From positions 1 through 64,000 of the forward strand of contig JAZRMX010000015.1 in assembly GCA_045647885.1 (NCBI GenBank): a stretch of DNA of 64,000 bases. Reading direction: 5' to 3'. Each line of letters starts with the position of its first letter. Position 1 is the stretch's first letter. This stretch comes from HGM04593 sp045647885. Its GTDB lineage: Bacteria; Bacteroidota; Bacteroidia; Bacteroidales; Bacteroidaceae. The notes beneath the pieces are model-generated. The model had not been told where the DNA came from. It made no database searches and saw only the letters and a program-made list of their open reading frames with translations. Of this stretch, positions 1-8,238 are shown one piece after another. The position numbers and the translations under genes are program-made.

Positions 1-28
1 GTAACTTTGGCAAGAAAAGATAACTCGC

Positions 29-106
29 TTAGAATAAATCGGTTGGTCGGATTGCATGAAAATTGGGTAACGAGATAGCAACCGTTCGTATTTCTGAGTT
101 CTTCAT
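29..106 (-). CDS. possible 25-residue leader peptide or small ORF
   Basis: A 25-codon frame begins with ATG at 106 and ends at TAA (29-31). It has a GGAG ribosome-binding element about 8 nt upstream and a perfect TAnnTTTG box (TACCTTTG, minus strand, 140-147). The peptide starts MKNSEIRTVAIS and has no recognisable domain. The promoter is real-looking and divergent from arsR, so something is transcribed leftward out of the window. The short frame could be a leader peptide, or the start of a gene broken by a stop. I do not recognise a function. Confidence 0.3.
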   Translation of the reverse strand: MKNSEIRTVAISLPNFHAIRPTDLF

Positions 107-139
107 TACTTTACTCCAATGTGATAACTCTTGACGCTA

Positions 140-147
140 CAAAGGTA
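140..147 (-). promoter_or_regulatory. -7 box of leftward promoter
   Basis: TACCTTTG on the minus strand matches the Bacteroidetes TAnnTTTG consensus. It would drive transcription leftward, away from arsR. Confidence 0.45.
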
Positions 148-185
148 CAAAAAGAATCTAAATTGAAAATATAATTGGGGATTTC

Positions 186-220
186 TTTGTTGTTTTAAAT
201 GTTATTCGTACTTTTGCGAA
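186..220 (+). promoter_or_regulatory. arsR promoter with overlapping operator
   Basis: A TTTG -33 element at 186-189 and a TACTTTTG -7 box at 209-216 are separated by 19 nt, the usual Bacteroidetes spacing. An inverted repeat (TTCGTA at 205-210, TGCGAA at 215-220) straddles the -7 box. That is where a repressor of the ArsR family would be expected to sit. A repeat with the same TTCG/CGAA geometry lies upstream of the next gene. Confidence 0.65.
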
Positions 221-239
221 CAACAAACAATATTCGATT

Positions 240-566
240 ATGGCAAATAAAGATTATAGCATTAAGCAAGAGCAAGTTGCACGCTTTGCAAAAGCTATGG
301 GACATCCCGCACGCATTGCGATTTTGCAGTTCTTGGCAAAGCAATCAACTTGCTACTTCGGCGATATTCACGAAGAGTTACCCATTGCAAAGGCAACCGT
401 TTCACAACACCTCAAAGAGTTGAAAGATGCAGGACTGATACAGGGCGAGGTGGAAACTCCCAAGGTAAAGTATTGCATCAACCGAGATAATTGGCGATTA
501 GCACAGGAATTATTCGGTGAGTTTTTCTGTGAATGTGCTCGTAAGAAAGAGAGTTGCTGTGGGTAA
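240..566 (+). CDS. arsR: ArsR/SmtB-family metalloid-responsive repressor
   Basis: Winged-helix repressor of 108 residues, the usual length for ArsR/SmtB proteins. The recognition helix region (ATVSQHLKELKDAGLI, about residues 52-67) is typical. Cysteines at 38, 79, 97, 99, 106 and 107 include a CEC and a terminal CC. These are good candidates for As(III)/Sb(III) ligands, although the canonical E. coli ELCVCDLC motif is absent. As the first gene of the arsenic operon it is expected to repress its own promoter and release DNA on binding arsenite. The operator overlaps the -7 box just upstream. Family assignment is firm; the exact ligand is inferred from the operon. Confidence 0.92.
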   Translation: MANKDYSIKQEQVARFAKAMGHPARIAILQFLAKQSTCYFGDIHEELPIAKATVSQHLKELKDAGLIQGEVETPKVKYCINRDNWRLAQELFGEFFCECARKKESCCG

Positions 567-591
567 AACAGTATCTTTTTTTAGAAATAAT

Positions 592-609
592 GTTCGTTGT
601 TTTACGAAC
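592..609 (+). promoter_or_regulatory. second ArsR-type operator, perfect inverted repeat
   Basis: GTTCGT (592-597) and ACGAAC (604-609) form a perfect 6-bp inverted repeat with a 6-nt spacer. The distance from TTCG to CGAA is 12 nt, identical to the repeat at the arsR promoter. It lies between arsR and the next gene, so the repressor may also control internal transcription. Confidence 0.55.
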
Positions 610-642
610 TACAAATAAGTAATTAGATAAACTATTTAGTGT

Positions 643-1077
643 ATGAAAAAAGAATTATTGATGATTGCCCTATGTATGGGTATGATTGCTTGCGAAAACA
701 GCAATGCAAAGAATGAATCAAAAGCCGAAAATCAGGTCAAAAGTGATGTTGTAGAGGTGATTTACTTCCACGGTAAACAGCGTTGTGCCACTTGTATGGC
801 TATCGAGAAGAATACCAAGGAATTGGTAGAATCAGCTTTTGCCGACAAACTGAAAAGCGGAAAGCTAGTATTCAAGTCGGTGGATATAACCGAGAATGAG
901 GAACTTGCCGATAAATATGAAGTGAGCTGGTCTTCTCTAATCATTGTTGATTATGACAAGTACGGAAAAGAACAAGCCAAAAATATGACAGAATTTGGTT
1001 TTGCCAATGCACGAACGGCTTCTGACAACTTTAAGAAAGGCATTAAAGAACAAATCAACCGGATGCTAAATAACTAA
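643..1077 (+). CDS. ArsF-like thioredoxin-fold lipoprotein
   Basis: A 144-residue lipoprotein with an N-terminal signal and lipobox Cys at about 17 (MGMIAC). A thioredoxin-like fold with a CATC redox motif follows at residues 48-51 (QRCATCMAIE). Homologues in Bacteroides arsenic operons are generally labelled ArsF family, after the ArsEFG system that acts on nitroaromatic arsenicals. The redox motif and membrane anchoring suggest it supplies or receives electrons at the periplasmic face, probably with the CcdA-like protein encoded 4 nt downstream. The family label rests on operon context and the domain pattern; the substrate is not evident from sequence. Confidence 0.72.
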   Translation: MKKELLMIALCMGMIACENSNAKNESKAENQVKSDVVEVIYFHGKQRCATCMAIEKNTKELVESAFADKLKSGKLVFKSVDITENEELADKYEVSWSSLIIVDYDKYGKEQAKNMTEFGFANARTASDNFKKGIKEQINRMLNN

Positions 1078-1081
1078 CGCT

Positions 1082-1789
1082 ATGGGGTGGTTACAATCGT
1101 TGCTCGAAAGTAGTACGACACCGATACTGACAGCATTTCTATTAGGCTTGCTTACAGCTCTTTCGCCTTGCCCATTGGCTACAAATATTGCAGCTATCGG
1201 CTTCATTGGCAAGAGCATAAATAATCGCAATCGTATATTTTTTAATGGGCTGCTCTATACATTGGGGCGTGTGGTGGCATACACTCTGCTTGGCATGGTG
1301 CTTATTGCTTTGCTCAAAAGCGGTTCAAGTCTGTTTGGTGTTCAAAAGTTCATCGGCAAGTATGGCGAAATGATACTTGGTCCTGCGTTGCTGCTCATCG
1401 GCTTGTATATGCTCTTCGGGGGCAAACTCAGATTGCCATCGTTTGGATTTAGTGGTAGTGGCGAGAATCTGACAAGCAAAGGCGGTTGGGGCGTATTCCT
1501 CTTGGGAGTACTGTTCTCATTGGCATTCTGTCCTACAAGCGGAGTCTTCTACTTCGGAATGCTGATACCGATGTCTGCGACTGTCACGATGGGGTATCTG
1601 TTACCCATACTGTTTGCTATCGCAACCTCCTTGCCTGTGCTGATTGTTGCGTGGGTATTAGCATTCAGTGCAGGGCAAATAGGTAAGGTCTATGGACGGA
1701 TGCAGAGCATACAGAAGTTGCTGAATGTGGCAGTAGGCATCTTGTTCGTGTTGATTGGAATTTATTATTGTATAACCGTTTATATTTAA
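1082..1789 (+). CDS. ArsG-like CcdA/DsbD-family membrane transporter
   Basis: A 235-residue polytopic membrane protein of the CcdA/DsbD transmembrane family. Two membrane-embedded cysteine-proline motifs are visible: LSPCPLATN (Cys30) and LAFCPTSG (Cys150). These form the redox-active pair in this family. In ars operons this type is annotated ArsG, proposed to export aromatic arsenicals. An equally plausible role is passing thiol electrons across the membrane to the neighbouring lipoprotein, because the operon also carries a mini-thioredoxin. It starts 4 nt after the lipoprotein stop, indicating translational linkage. Membrane topology and cysteines are directly seen; efflux is inferred. Confidence 0.75.
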   Translation: MGWLQSLLESSTTPILTAFLLGLLTALSPCPLATNIAAIGFIGKSINNRNRIFFNGLLYTLGRVVAYTLLGMVLIALLKSGSSLFGVQKFIGKYGEMILGPALLLIGLYMLFGGKLRLPSFGFSGSGENLTSKGGWGVFLLGVLFSLAFCPTSGVFYFGMLIPMSATVTMGYLLPILFAIATSLPVLIVAWVLAFSAGQIGKVYGRMQSIQKLLNVAVGILFVLIGIYYCITVYI

Positions 1790-1794
1790 GAATT

Positions 1795-2028
1795 ATGGAG
1801 ATTAAAGTATTGGGACCGGGTTGTGCCAAGTGTAAAACAACCTACAATGTTGTTGAGAAGGTAATCAAGGATAACAATCTCGATGTAGCGCTCACAAAAG
1901 TAGATGACATTATGGAGATGATGAGTTACAACATCCTATCAACACCTGCCGTTGTGGTTAATGGCGAGGTAAAAATCAAGGGGCGAGTACCGAGTGAGAC
2001 GGAAATTAAAGAGTTATTAGGCGTATGA
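1795..2028 (+). CDS. small thioredoxin-family redox protein
   Basis: A 77-residue mini-thioredoxin (MTH895/redox-active disulfide type 2 family) with a CAKC motif at residues 10-13 (GPGCAKCKTT) and the cis-Pro region STPAVV. I chose the ATG at 1795, 5 nt after the upstream gene's stop. A longer frame from TTG at 1768 would add nine non-homologous residues and overlap the transporter. It overlaps the permease gene by 4 nt (ATGA). It probably shuttles electrons between cytosolic thiols and the CcdA-like membrane protein, or recycles ArsC, which needs thioredoxin. Fold is confident; partner is inferred. Confidence 0.85.
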   Translation: MEIKVLGPGCAKCKTTYNVVEKVIKDNNLDVALTKVDDIMEMMSYNILSTPAVVVNGEVKIKGRVPSETEIKELLGV

Positions 2029-2993
2029 TACAGCAATTTGCAGATTGGTTAGTTTATGGCATCTTCGGGTTAGATGCAGCAACATCGTTGGGGGTCGCGG
2101 TAAATTTCTTTTTTTACGATACAATAAAGATTATTATCTTGCTCTTCTCAATTAGCTTTGTGATGGGCATTATCAACGCCTATTTCCCCATTGAGCGACT
2201 GCGTCAGTATCTTGCCACACACAAACTCTATGGCTTGGACTACTTCTTGGCTGCTTTGTTCGGTGGTATCACTCCGTTCTGTTCCTGCTCGTCAGTGCCG
2301 TTGTTCATAGGCTTTGTCAAGGGCGGCATTCCGTTAGGTGTCACAATGACTTTCTTGATTGCATCGCCCTTAGTGAGCGAGGTGGCAATAGCGATGTTTT
2401 GGGGCTCGTTTGGCATTAAGGCGACACTTATCTATGTGGTTAGCGGTACGGTGTTATCGATGATTGCAGGATATATATTAAGCAAGATGCACCTCGAACC
2501 CTATTTGAGCGATTGGGTAAAGGCTGCACAGCTGCAATCCACCGAGCAGAGCGAGCAGTGGGAAGCCGAAGAAACGCCTTTCTTGAAGCGACTCCCAGTC
2601 ATAACGAAAGAATCATGGGGCATTGTGCGTGGTGTGTTGCTCTACATTATCATTGGTATCGGTATCGGTGCAGCTATGCACGGCTATGTTCCCGAAAAGT
2701 TCTTTGAGAGCTATCTATCGGCTGAAAATTGGTGGGGCGTACCTTTGGCGGTTATTCTTGCTGTACCTATGTATGCCAATGCTGCGGGTATCGTTCCGAT
2801 TATTGAGGTCTTTGTCGCAAAGGGTATTCCACTTGGTACGGCTATCGCTTTTATGATGTCCATCATCGGTTTGTCAATCCCCGAAGCCACTATGCTCAAA
2901 AAGGTGATGACTTGGCGTTTGATAGGTATCTTCTTCGGAGTAGTTACGTTATTGATTATTATATCAGGCTATTTATTTAATTGGATATTATGA
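2025..2993 (+). CDS. ArsP-like organoarsenical permease (DUF318)
   Basis: A 322-residue permease of the DUF318/ArsP family. It has about eight hydrophobic segments and the family hallmark TPFCSCSSVPLF (Cys86, Cys88). ArsP homologues such as that of Campylobacter export trivalent organoarsenicals, and the paired cysteines bind the arsenical. Start ATG overlaps the thioredoxin stop, and the stop overlaps the arsC start (ATGA at 2990-2993), so the last genes are translationally coupled. No Acr3 or ArsB arsenite pump is present in the visible operon, which makes this the likely main exporter. Confidence 0.85.
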   Translation: MIQQFADWLVYGIFGLDAATSLGVAVNFFFYDTIKIIILLFSISFVMGIINAYFPIERLRQYLATHKLYGLDYFLAALFGGITPFCSCSSVPLFIGFVKGGIPLGVTMTFLIASPLVSEVAIAMFWGSFGIKATLIYVVSGTVLSMIAGYILSKMHLEPYLSDWVKAAQLQSTEQSEQWEAEETPFLKRLPVITKESWGIVRGVLLYIIIGIGIGAAMHGYVPEKFFESYLSAENWWGVPLAVILAVPMYANAAGIVPIIEVFVAKGIPLGTAIAFMMSIIGLSIPEATMLKKVMTWRLIGIFFGVVTLLIIISGYLFNWIL

Positions 2994-3442
2994 GAGTATT
3001 GATTTTATGTACAGGCAATAGTTGTCGTAGCCAGATGGCTCACGGCTTTTTACAATCATTTGACAAGAACATAGAAGTACACTCGGCAGGGACAAAGTCT
3101 GCCAAGCAAGTAAATCCCAAGGCTGTAGAGGTAATGAGTGAAGTGGGCATAGACATATCATTACACACACCTAAAAGTGTGGAAACATACCTCAATGACG
3201 AGTGGGACTATGTGATTACTGTATGTGGTGGAGCAAACGAAAGCTGCCCAATGTTTGTTGGCAATGTAAAACATCGCCTGCATATCGGCTTTGATGACCC
3301 ATCGGATGCTGTGGGTACAGATGAATTTGTAATGAGTGAATTTCGCAGAGTACGTGATGAAATCAAACAGAGGTTTGCAGAGTTTTATATCTCTCAAATT
3401 TTGAAAAGGGAGGTTCCTAAATGCTCTTGTGGGAATTGTTAA
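2990..3442 (+). CDS. arsC: arsenate reductase, thioredoxin-coupled LMW-PTP type
   Basis: A 150-residue low-molecular-weight tyrosine phosphatase fold. The P-loop CTGNSCRS gives Cys7-X5-Arg13. A second redox pair, Cys79 and Cys86 (VCGGANESCP), has the seven-residue separation seen in S. aureus ArsC, and GFDDPSDA supplies the general-acid Asp. These residues point to thioredoxin-regenerated arsenate reductase rather than a plain phosphatase. The ATG at 2990 was chosen because it overlaps the permease stop; the TTG nine bases upstream adds only three residues. Reduction of arsenate to arsenite in the cytoplasm would feed the export proteins of the operon. Confidence 0.93.
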   Translation: MRVLILCTGNSCRSQMAHGFLQSFDKNIEVHSAGTKSAKQVNPKAVEVMSEVGIDISLHTPKSVETYLNDEWDYVITVCGGANESCPMFVGNVKHRLHIGFDDPSDAVGTDEFVMSEFRRVRDEIKQRFAEFYISQILKREVPKCSCGNC

Positions 3443-3447
3443 GTATA

Positions 3448-3487
3448 ATGCCGTTGTCAAAATTTACTTTGAAAACGGCATATTTTA
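3448..3487 (+). terminator. terminator of the ars operon
   Basis: ATGCCGTT (3448-3455) pairs with AACGGCAT (3474-3481) around an AT-rich loop, and a short T-rich run follows. It starts 6 nt after the arsC stop. Confidence 0.65.
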
Positions 3488-3646
3488 CAACTTCAGCCCT
3501 CGATTTTGTCTTCTGCTTGTCGGCAATCCCAATGCTTCCATAAACTCATCTTTCTTGCGTCTGAACCAAGAGTGATGCGATACGCCATCGATTTTAAGGT
3601 CAAATCTTCCCTCCTTATCTTCTTTGAGGGACCTTGCGTTTCTTTG
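3485..3646 (-). pseudogene. decayed C-terminal gene fragment
   Basis: On the minus strand, 53 sense codons run from a stop (TAG at 3647-3649) to TAA (3485-3487) with no plausible start. The translation looks like a real basic C-terminus, including DGVSHHSWFRRKKDEF and ending in RRQNRGLKL. Its last codons overlap the tail of the ars terminator. I read it as the remnant of a gene cut down by the insertion or deletion that placed the ars operon here. Family unknown. The rest of 3443-3804 contains only the ars terminator and the tamB promoter. Confidence 0.35.
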
Positions 3647-3730
3647 CTAAATTGCTATTTCCCGTATTTCCGAGATTTTCAGCGTAATGCGTTTATTATC
3701 AGTGCAGGATGCACTATTATTCCGATTTCG

Positions 3731-3761
3731 GTTGATTATTCCAGCGTTTTTTGTAAATTTG
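3731..3761 (+). promoter_or_regulatory. tamB promoter
   Basis: A -7 box TAAATTTG at 3754-3761 is preceded at 19 nt by GTTG (3731-3734), one mismatch from TTTG. Transcription would start near 3768, about 37 nt before the proposed start codon. Confidence 0.55.
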
Positions 3762-3804
3762 CACAGATACGCATAACAAACAGCGACAATAAGGAGGACC
3801 GGAT

Positions 3805-6800
3805 ATTAAAGCCATAAAATACATACTCGTAACCACCGCAGTGATAGCAGCCGCCATATATGGAGCTTCTCTGTTGTTGCGCCTCGATGCCATTCAGCAA
3901 CGGGTAGCCCAGCGTATCACAAAAGCATTGCAGGAACTCTGCGACACCCCAATAGAAATTGGTTCCGTGCAAGTGCAGCATCTCGACAAAGTGCTGATAA
4001 AAGAGTTATACATCACCGACCTTGAAGGCGACACTGCAGTGGCAATTCCCAGGATAACCGCGCACATTTCGCCCCTCCACCTGTTGAATGGCAACATACG
4101 CGTGAACACACTTATGCTGGGTTCACCATCCATAAAGCTATACCGCACCCACAGAAACTCCCCACTGAACATACAGTTCCTGCTCGACAGACTTGTAGGT
4201 GATAATACAGAAAAAAAGGGCAGCATACCCAACCTGCGCATTAACCAATTGCAGATATACGAAGGTACACTTCGCTACGACATTAAACAGGAAGAAAGAA
4301 AGGAGCGCACACACTTCGACCCCTCTCACATAGCCGTAGAGGCATTCACAGCAAACCTCTCGCTCAAGAAACTCAACAGCGACACACTCAACCTGAACAT
4401 ACGCTCCATTTCGGCAAAAGAGAGCAGCGGCTTCACGCTCAACCGCCTTTCTGCCGGCATAAATGCCACAGCCGACGAAACAAGAATAGAGAACCTGCTC
4501 GTTGAACTGCCCGGGAGTAATATAGAATCAAAAATATTGACCATCGGCACAAAGGAGAAGAAAAAGCCGGTAATGAATGGTACCATCCACGCCACCACCC
4601 TCACTCTTTCCGACTTCGCCGCATTCCTCCCCAGGCTTGAAACCAAAGGAGTGCCCCTACTCTCCATCAAAGCCGATGTAGCAGGCAACACCCGAAATAC
4701 AAATGGTGAAATTACAATAACAACCAACGACAAAAGCCTCGCCCTGCAACTTGGCGCAACAACCGACAACATACTGTTCCCACAAGAGAGCAACTTTGCC
4801 ATAAAAGAGTGCTGGCTCTACCCCACAACCATAGGACACATACAGACACTCATTTGCGACAGCACAGGGAAACTCAATGCACTGAAGCGTGTGGGCAACA
4901 TAACCATTGAGGGTAAAGCCACAAGCGACAGTAACGGCACGCTGGGAACACTTTCTGCATTCAGCGATGGAGGCAACCTGCTCTGCAATATATCAGTAGA
5001 CAAGGCAAAAGCCTGCAACGCCACCCTGAAGATAGAAAACATAAAACTGGGCGAGATTACAGAGAACAAGGATATAAACACCTGTGATATAGAAGCCGAA
5101 GTACAAGGTTGCATCAACGCTGCCAACCCCGACATCACCTTCAGCACCACCATCAGCTCCCTTGAGTACAGGAATTACCTATATTCACCCATAAACATAA
5201 ACGGAACATATTCGCAGGATGGATTCACTGCCAACATCGCCATAGACGACCCCAACGCCAGCGGATACTTCACCTGCACATCGGCCCACAAAGAGCGCAA
5301 GGAGATAAAGATAACATTGGACATCGATTCAATTAAACCCGACAACCTGAACATTGGCAACGGAGAAAACGGAACCTTGTCGGCAACAGCAGCAGGCTCC
5401 TACAGCGAGTTCGACAACGGAAAGTCCTTGCTCGACCTGCGTTTCTACAATATTTTGCAGCAACATGGAAAAAGAAACAAGAATATAAGATTGCTGCACA
5501 TAGTAGACAACAACCTTCTAGAGAACCGCAACCTCATCATAAACTCCGACATCCTTGACGCCAAGATTGCCGGACAATTCAATTATACCTCACTCATAGG
5601 CACCTTCAAAAACATAATACGCAACCACACACCTGCTTTGGCTCCGGCACGCCAACCCCAGTATGCAAACAGCGCATACATCTTCAACATTGACATAAAA
5701 AACACAGCAACCATAAGCAACCTGCTCTCGCTCCCAGTCACCATACACGAGCGTTCGAGTATAACCGGCCAGTGCGACGACAACCGCAAACTGTTCCACG
5801 CAACAATAAAACTGAACAACACCGACATCAACAAACGCAAATTCCGCCACATTGAGGCCGGAATATTCGCCAATGACAGCACAACCACATTCAGGAGCAC
5901 GTTGCACATACCACAAGTAAAAGGCAAGAAAGTCCTATATGCCCAGCCCGGCAACGACCTTATATTCAACATCAATGCATCGGGGCAAAACAATACCATA
6001 AAAACCGCTCTCCACTGGAAAAGGGATACTGTGCTCACAGACAAAGGAGACATTAACCTCTCTATTGCACTTGCCAAGCACAACAACGACATAGAGATAA
6101 ACACCCACATAGAACCCGGAGAGATTATCTACAACAGCACCTCCTGGAAAGTGTCGGAGTGCAACATAAAATACAGCAAAGAGGGAACAAGCATAGACAA
6201 TCTGCACCTCTCCAACAAGGAGAAGCACCTCACTGCGAGGGGAAAATTCGGAAAAGCAGAAGAGGACATATTCGACATACATCTTAGCGATATAAACCTC
6301 GAAACCATTCTGGACATAGTAAACTTCCACTCCGTAGAGTTTGGAGGAGATGCAACGGGCGACATCACAATCAGCAGTGCGCTTGCAGAGCCGCAGTTCG
6401 ACAGCAAGCTGCACGTAAAAAATTTCACCTTTGAAGAAGGGTATCTTGGCGAGCTCGATTTTGCAGCAAACTGGAACGATGAGCAGAAAGCAATATTGAT
6501 ACGTGGCGACATATATGACACCGGCAATGCGCACTCCGTTGTCCACGGCCTTGTATCCCCTGCCAATGACACCATAAACCTCTGCATCGATGCCGACAGA
6601 ACAAGACTGGCATTCCTCAATAGTATGCTCGAGGGAATAATTTCCGATGTGACAGCAACCGTCACCGGACAGATATATGTTATAGGCCGCCTCGGAAACC
6701 CCAATCTCGAGGGTAAAGCGAAGGCCGAGGGAGCAATGCGCGTGGTGGCAACCAACGGCACATATACCATGCTTGGCGACACCGTAAGGCTATACCGCAA

Positions 6801-8205
6801 CAAGATAGCAATGGACAAAGTGAAGATTGCCGACGATTACGGACACACAGGATACATAGACGGAAGTATAGACCACAAGGATCTAGGCAATTTCACGTGC
6901 GACCTAGACATAACAGCAGACAACCTGCTTGCCTACCACAGTGCATACTTCAACGGCAACCCCTTCTACGGAACCACATTTGTCACCGGCAACGCAAACA
7001 TAACAGCCAACAGCAAAGGCCTCTTCATACACGCCGATGTGCGCAGCGACAAAAACTCCACATTCGTATATGATGCAAGCAGCATAGGCTCCGTTTCAAG
7101 CAACAGTTTCATAAAGTTCACCGACAGGAACAAAGTGAACATTGCCACAATGCGTGGAGACGGCGACGACTACCCCACCAACGCCACAAAAAGCCTTTTA
7201 AGCCGCCTCAACCTGGAATTTATGATAGATGTAACCCCCGACATACAACTCAAGGTATTTACCAATTTGAGAACAGGAGACTACATTGACATCTACGGCA
7301 AAGGCCCCATTACAGCCGTGTACGACGAAAAAGAGGGCTTCACAATGAAGGGCGATCTCGACGTGGAGCGAGGAACATACAAATTCACAATGCAGGACAT
7401 ATTCCCCAAGGAGTTCAGCATTATGGAAGGTAGCAAACTCGGGTTCAACGGCGACCCCTTCGGTGCCGACCTTAACCTGAAAACCAAATACCTTGTACCC
7501 AGCACATCGCTCAGCGACCTCGACCCCAGCGGCCGCCGCCACAAGAACGTAAGGGTAAACTGCCTTATGGACATCACCGGCAAACTTGATTCACCGCAAT
7601 TGAGTTTCGACATAGAGCTGCCCGATGCCAATGAAGAGGAGCGCGAGCTGCTGGCAAGTGCCATAAACACCCCCGAACAGAAGAACATGCAGTTTGTTTA
7701 CCTTATGGGTATAGGCAAGTTCTACACCTACGACTACAACCGCAGCGAGGGCAGCTCCGAAAGTTCCAGCGCAATGGAGTCGCTAATTTCAAACACCATC
7801 TCGGGACAACTCAACAATATGCTCTCGCAAATAATAGACAACCGAAACTGGAACATTTCGGGCAACTTCAGCAGCAGCGAGCGAGGCTGGAACAGTATGG
7901 AGGTGGAAGGAATACTTGAGGGCCGACTGCTCGACAACCGACTGCTCATAAACGGAAACTTCGGCTACCGCGAAAACCCGTTGGCAAACAGCAACTTCGT
8001 GGGAGACTTTGAGATACAGTACCTGCTCGACAAGAACGGGAACATAAGCCTCAAGGCATACAACAAGACCAACGACCGCTACTTCTCCGAGTCGTCACTC
8101 ACCACACAAGGAGCCGGCGTGATACTGCGCCACGACTTCAACGACTGGCGTTGGTGGCTCAAGAACAATAAAAAGAAGGCGGAGAAAGCCGAAACAGAAA
8201 AATAA
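3805..8205 (+). CDS. tamB: TamB-like translocation/assembly module protein
   Basis: A very large AsmA/TamB-type protein (about 1,466 residues): one N-terminal membrane anchor, long stretches of repetitive beta-rich sequence, and a conserved C-terminal DUF490 region (about the last 400 residues, with DLDVERGTYKFTMQDIFPKE). Such proteins bridge the inner and outer membranes and move phospholipids or help insert outer-membrane proteins. The start is unusual. A strong AAGGAGG (3791-3797) lies 7 nt before ATT at 3805, and translating from there gives IKAIKYILVTTAV, which completes the membrane anchor. The first conventional codon, GTG at 3841, has no ribosome-binding site and would cut the anchor short. 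Alternatives are ATA at 3814 or GTG at 3841. Confidence 0.88.
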   Translation: MKAIKYILVTTAVIAAAIYGASLLLRLDAIQQRVAQRITKALQELCDTPIEIGSVQVQHLDKVLIKELYITDLEGDTAVAIPRITAHISPLHLLNGNIRVNTLMLGSPSIKLYRTHRNSPLNIQFLLDRLVGDNTEKKGSIPNLRINQLQIYEGTLRYDIKQEERKERTHFDPSHIAVEAFTANLSLKKLNSDTLNLNIRSISAKESSGFTLNRLSAGINATADETRIENLLVELPGSNIESKILTIGTKEKKKPVMNGTIHATTLTLSDFAAFLPRLETKGVPLLSIKADVAGNTRNTNGEITITTNDKSLALQLGATTDNILFPQESNFAIKECWLYPTTIGHIQTLICDSTGKLNALKRVGNITIEGKATSDSNGTLGTLSAFSDGGNLLCNISVDKAKACNATLKIENIKLGEITENKDINTCDIEAEVQGCINAANPDITFSTTISSLEYRNYLYSPININGTYSQDGFTANIAIDDPNASGYFTCTSAHKERKEIKITLDIDSIKPDNLNIGNGENGTLSATAAGSYSEFDNGKSLLDLRFYNILQQHGKRNKNIRLLHIVDNNLLENRNLIINSDILDAKIAGQFNYTSLIGTFKNIIRNHTPALAPARQPQYANSAYIFNIDIKNTATISNLLSLPVTIHERSSITGQCDDNRKLFHATIKLNNTDINKRKFRHIEAGIFANDSTTTFRSTLHIPQVKGKKVLYAQPGNDLIFNINASGQNNTIKTALHWKRDTVLTDKGDINLSIALAKHNNDIEINTHIEPGEIIYNSTSWKVSECNIKYSKEGTSIDNLHLSNKEKHLTARGKFGKAEEDIFDIHLSDINLETILDIVNFHSVEFGGDATGDITISSALAEPQFDSKLHVKNFTFEEGYLGELDFAANWNDEQKAILIRGDIYDTGNAHSVVHGLVSPANDTINLCIDADRTRLAFLNSMLEGIISDVTATVTGQIYVIGRLGNPNLEGKAKAEGAMRVVATNGTYTMLGDTVRLYRNKIAMDKVKIADDYGHTGYIDGSIDHKDLGNFTCDLDITADNLLAYHSAYFNGNPFYGTTFVTGNANITANSKGLFIHADVRSDKNSTFVYDASSIGSVSSNSFIKFTDRNKVNIATMRGDGDDYPTNATKSLLSRLNLEFMIDVTPDIQLKVFTNLRTGDYIDIYGKGPITAVYDEKEGFTMKGDLDVERGTYKFTMQDIFPKEFSIMEGSKLGFNGDPFGADLNLKTKYLVPSTSLSDLDPSGRRHKNVRVNCLMDITGKLDSPQLSFDIELPDANEEERELLASAINTPEQKNMQFVYLMGIGKFYTYDYNRSEGSSESSSAMESLISNTISGQLNNMLSQIIDNRNWNISGNFSSSERGWNSMEVEGILEGRLLDNRLLINGNFGYRENPLANSNFVGDFEIQYLLDKNGNISLKAYNKTNDRYFSESSLTTQGAGVILRHDFNDWRWWLKNNKKKAEKAETEK

Positions 8206-8209
8206 ATAG

Positions 8210-8217
8210 TATATTCG
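8210..8217 (+). promoter_or_regulatory. -7 box before the transcarbamylase gene
   Basis: TATATTCG matches the TTCG variant of the TAnnTTTG box that recurs in this window. It lies in the 33-nt gap after tamB, 22 nt before the start codon. Confidence 0.4.
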
Positions 8218-8238
8218 CAAAATAAATAAAGAAACAAT

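Noticed and set aside
3506..3817. 103-codon plus-strand frame between arsC and tamB
   Set aside because: Composition is unlike a protein, it has no promoter, and it overlaps both the tamB promoter and the better minus-strand remnant.
5583..6818. Long minus-strand open frames inside tamB
   Set aside because: They are antisense shadows of a high-confidence repetitive gene, with no promoter, ribosome site or recognisable domain.
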